Below, piece by piece: positions 5,958 to 6,838 of a stretch of 6,838 bases of DNA. Numbering within the stretch: the first letter of the stretch is position 1; each line of letters begins with the position of its first letter. The translations under genes and the position numbers were made by a program. The notes under the pieces are model-generated. The model was not told where the DNA came from. It was given only the letters and a program-made list of their open reading frames with translations, and did no database searches. Source of the stretch: Sediminibacterium ginsengisoli (GTDB taxonomy: Bacteria > Bacteroidota > Bacteroidia > Chitinophagales > Chitinophagaceae); NCBI GenBank assembly GCA_943326215.1, contig CALPSK010000047.1, positions 1-6,838 on the forward strand, written 5' to 3'.

Positions 5958-6838
5958 ATGAAAAAGAAGTTATTTCTATTCGTTTTTGCATCTATAGTAT
6001 TTGCAAATTTCTCCCATGCCCAAGCCGATCGTTGGCAACAACGTATCGACTATAAAATTAAAGCAGCCCTCGATGTTACGACTAATATTATGAAGGGAAC
6101 AGAAGAAATAGTGTACACGAATAATTCTCCCGATACCTTACGCAAGGTTTATTTTCATATGTATTGGAATGCATTTCAACCTAATTCTTCCATGGATATT
6201 CGAAGTAGAGAGCTTGGGAAGAATTTATTAAACTTTAGACGTGGAGCTATTACTGCCTCTAATGCAACCATGTTAGGCCAAGAAGCTACACAAGATTGGG
6301 ACAGAAGGGTGAGAGACCGTATTCAAAAATTAACACCCACTGAAATAGGTTATCAAAGAATAAGTCAAATTCTAATAAATGGTAAGGCGCAAAAATTAAT
6401 AGAGCACGAAACTATTTTAGAAGTGCAACTAACGCAGGCTATTGCACCGAAAACTTCTATAAAAATGTCTTTGCAATTTGAAGCGCAAGTGCCTGTTCAA
6501 ATAAGACGCTCTGGCCGAGATAATGCACAGGGTGTTCGTTATTCAATGAGTCAGTGGTATCCTAAAATGGTAGAATACGACTACCAAGGTTGGAATGCCA
6601 ATGCTTATATAGCGCGTGAATTTCATGGTGTTTGGGGAAATTATGATGTGAGTTTATCCCTAGACAAATCATATATGGTAGCAGCTACAGGTGTTTTACA
6701 AAACCCTAATGCAGTAGCCGATAAATTCGGTAATCTTTCTTGGAATTTCACTGGAAAAAATATTCATGATTTTATGTGGGCTGCAGATAATAAATACAAG
6801 CATTTATCTAAAGAAGTGCGTAAGGGCTTAACCTTACA
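5958..6838 (+). CDS. Secreted M1-family metallopeptidase, N-terminal part (cut by window edge)
   Basis: The frame is open from the ATG at 5958 to the right edge, giving 293 codons. Residues 1-21 form a signal peptide: KKK, a hydrophobic core LFLFVFASIVFA, and a likely cut at SHA|QA, so the protein should enter the periplasm or be surface-exposed. The mature part begins DRWQQRIDYKIKAALDV and continues as the N-terminal beta domain of M1 (aminopeptidase N/LTA4 hydrolase-like) enzymes, with EEIVYTNNSPDTLRKVYFHM (49-68) and QWYPKMVEYDYQGWNANAY (199-217), which leads into the region before the active site. The zinc motif HExxH and the GxMEN motif are not reached, so activity cannot be confirmed. 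An Arg-rich stretch (about 81-121) lies inside the beta domain. This looks like a Bacteroidota subfamily of about 600-900 residues, probably in peptide scavenging. The family call is by recognition of the N-terminal pattern. Confidence 0.8.
   Translation, partial: MKKKLFLFVFASIVFANFSHAQADRWQQRIDYKIKAALDVTTNIMKGTEEIVYTNNSPDTLRKVYFHMYWNAFQPNSSMDIRSRELGKNLLNFRRGAITASNATMLGQEATQDWDRRVRDRIQKLTPTEIGYQRISQILINGKAQKLIEHETILEVQLTQAIAPKTSIKMSLQFEAQVPVQIRRSGRDNAQGVRYSMSQWYPKMVEYDYQGWNANAYIAREFHGVWGNYDVSLSLDKSYMVAATGVLQNPNAVADKFGNLSWNFTGKNIHDFMWAADNKYKHLSKEVRKGLTL

Noticed and set aside
1..6838. A novel defence, mobile or secondary-metabolism system
   Set aside because: Every coding region belongs to a well-known family, the two truncated genes are cut only by the window edges, and there are no transposase, integrase, toxin, or CRISPR-like repeat signals.

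Overview
The window is an ordinary chromosomal housekeeping segment from a Bacteroidota bacterium, most likely of the Chitinophagales/Chitinophagaceae type. The evidence is the AT-rich DNA, strong use of AGA and TTA codons, no clear Shine-Dalgarno sequences before most starts, TAnnTTTG-like promoter elements, a short (221 aa) RsmI, and protein sequences that read like members of that phylum. This placement rests on sequence feel and remembered families, not on a search.

Layout. On the minus strand, bases 1-550 hold the N-terminal 183 residues of tryptophanyl-tRNA synthetase (trpS), cut by the left edge. After a short divergent spacer, everything else is on the plus strand: recG (branched-DNA helicase), then pepP (M24B Xaa-Pro aminopeptidase), pssA (phosphatidylserine synthase), purS (small subunit of FGAM synthase), rsmI (16S rRNA C1402 2'-O-methyltransferase), and finally the N-terminal 293 residues of a secreted M1-family metallopeptidase, cut by the right edge. 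All genes are intact apart from the two edge truncations. I see no RNA genes, mobile elements, CRISPR arrays or clear attachment sites.

Organisation. pepP, pssA and purS are packed with gaps of 2 and 7 bases and are probably co-transcribed. rsmI follows after 31 bases that contain a perfect 10-bp tandem repeat and could be in the same unit. recG sits 52 bases upstream of pepP, and the M1 gene is set apart by a 137-base AT-rich spacer with an inverted repeat. The genes do not form one pathway: they cover tRNA charging, replication-fork repair, peptide turnover, phospholipid synthesis, purine synthesis and rRNA modification.

Points worth a second look are modest. recG probably starts at a TTG (632), not at the upstream ATG (566), which touches the trpS promoter. 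trpS and the M1 gene may have almost leaderless messages. purS is separated from purL and purQ. The two longer plus-strand spacers carry small repeats. I found no convincing sign of a new system here.
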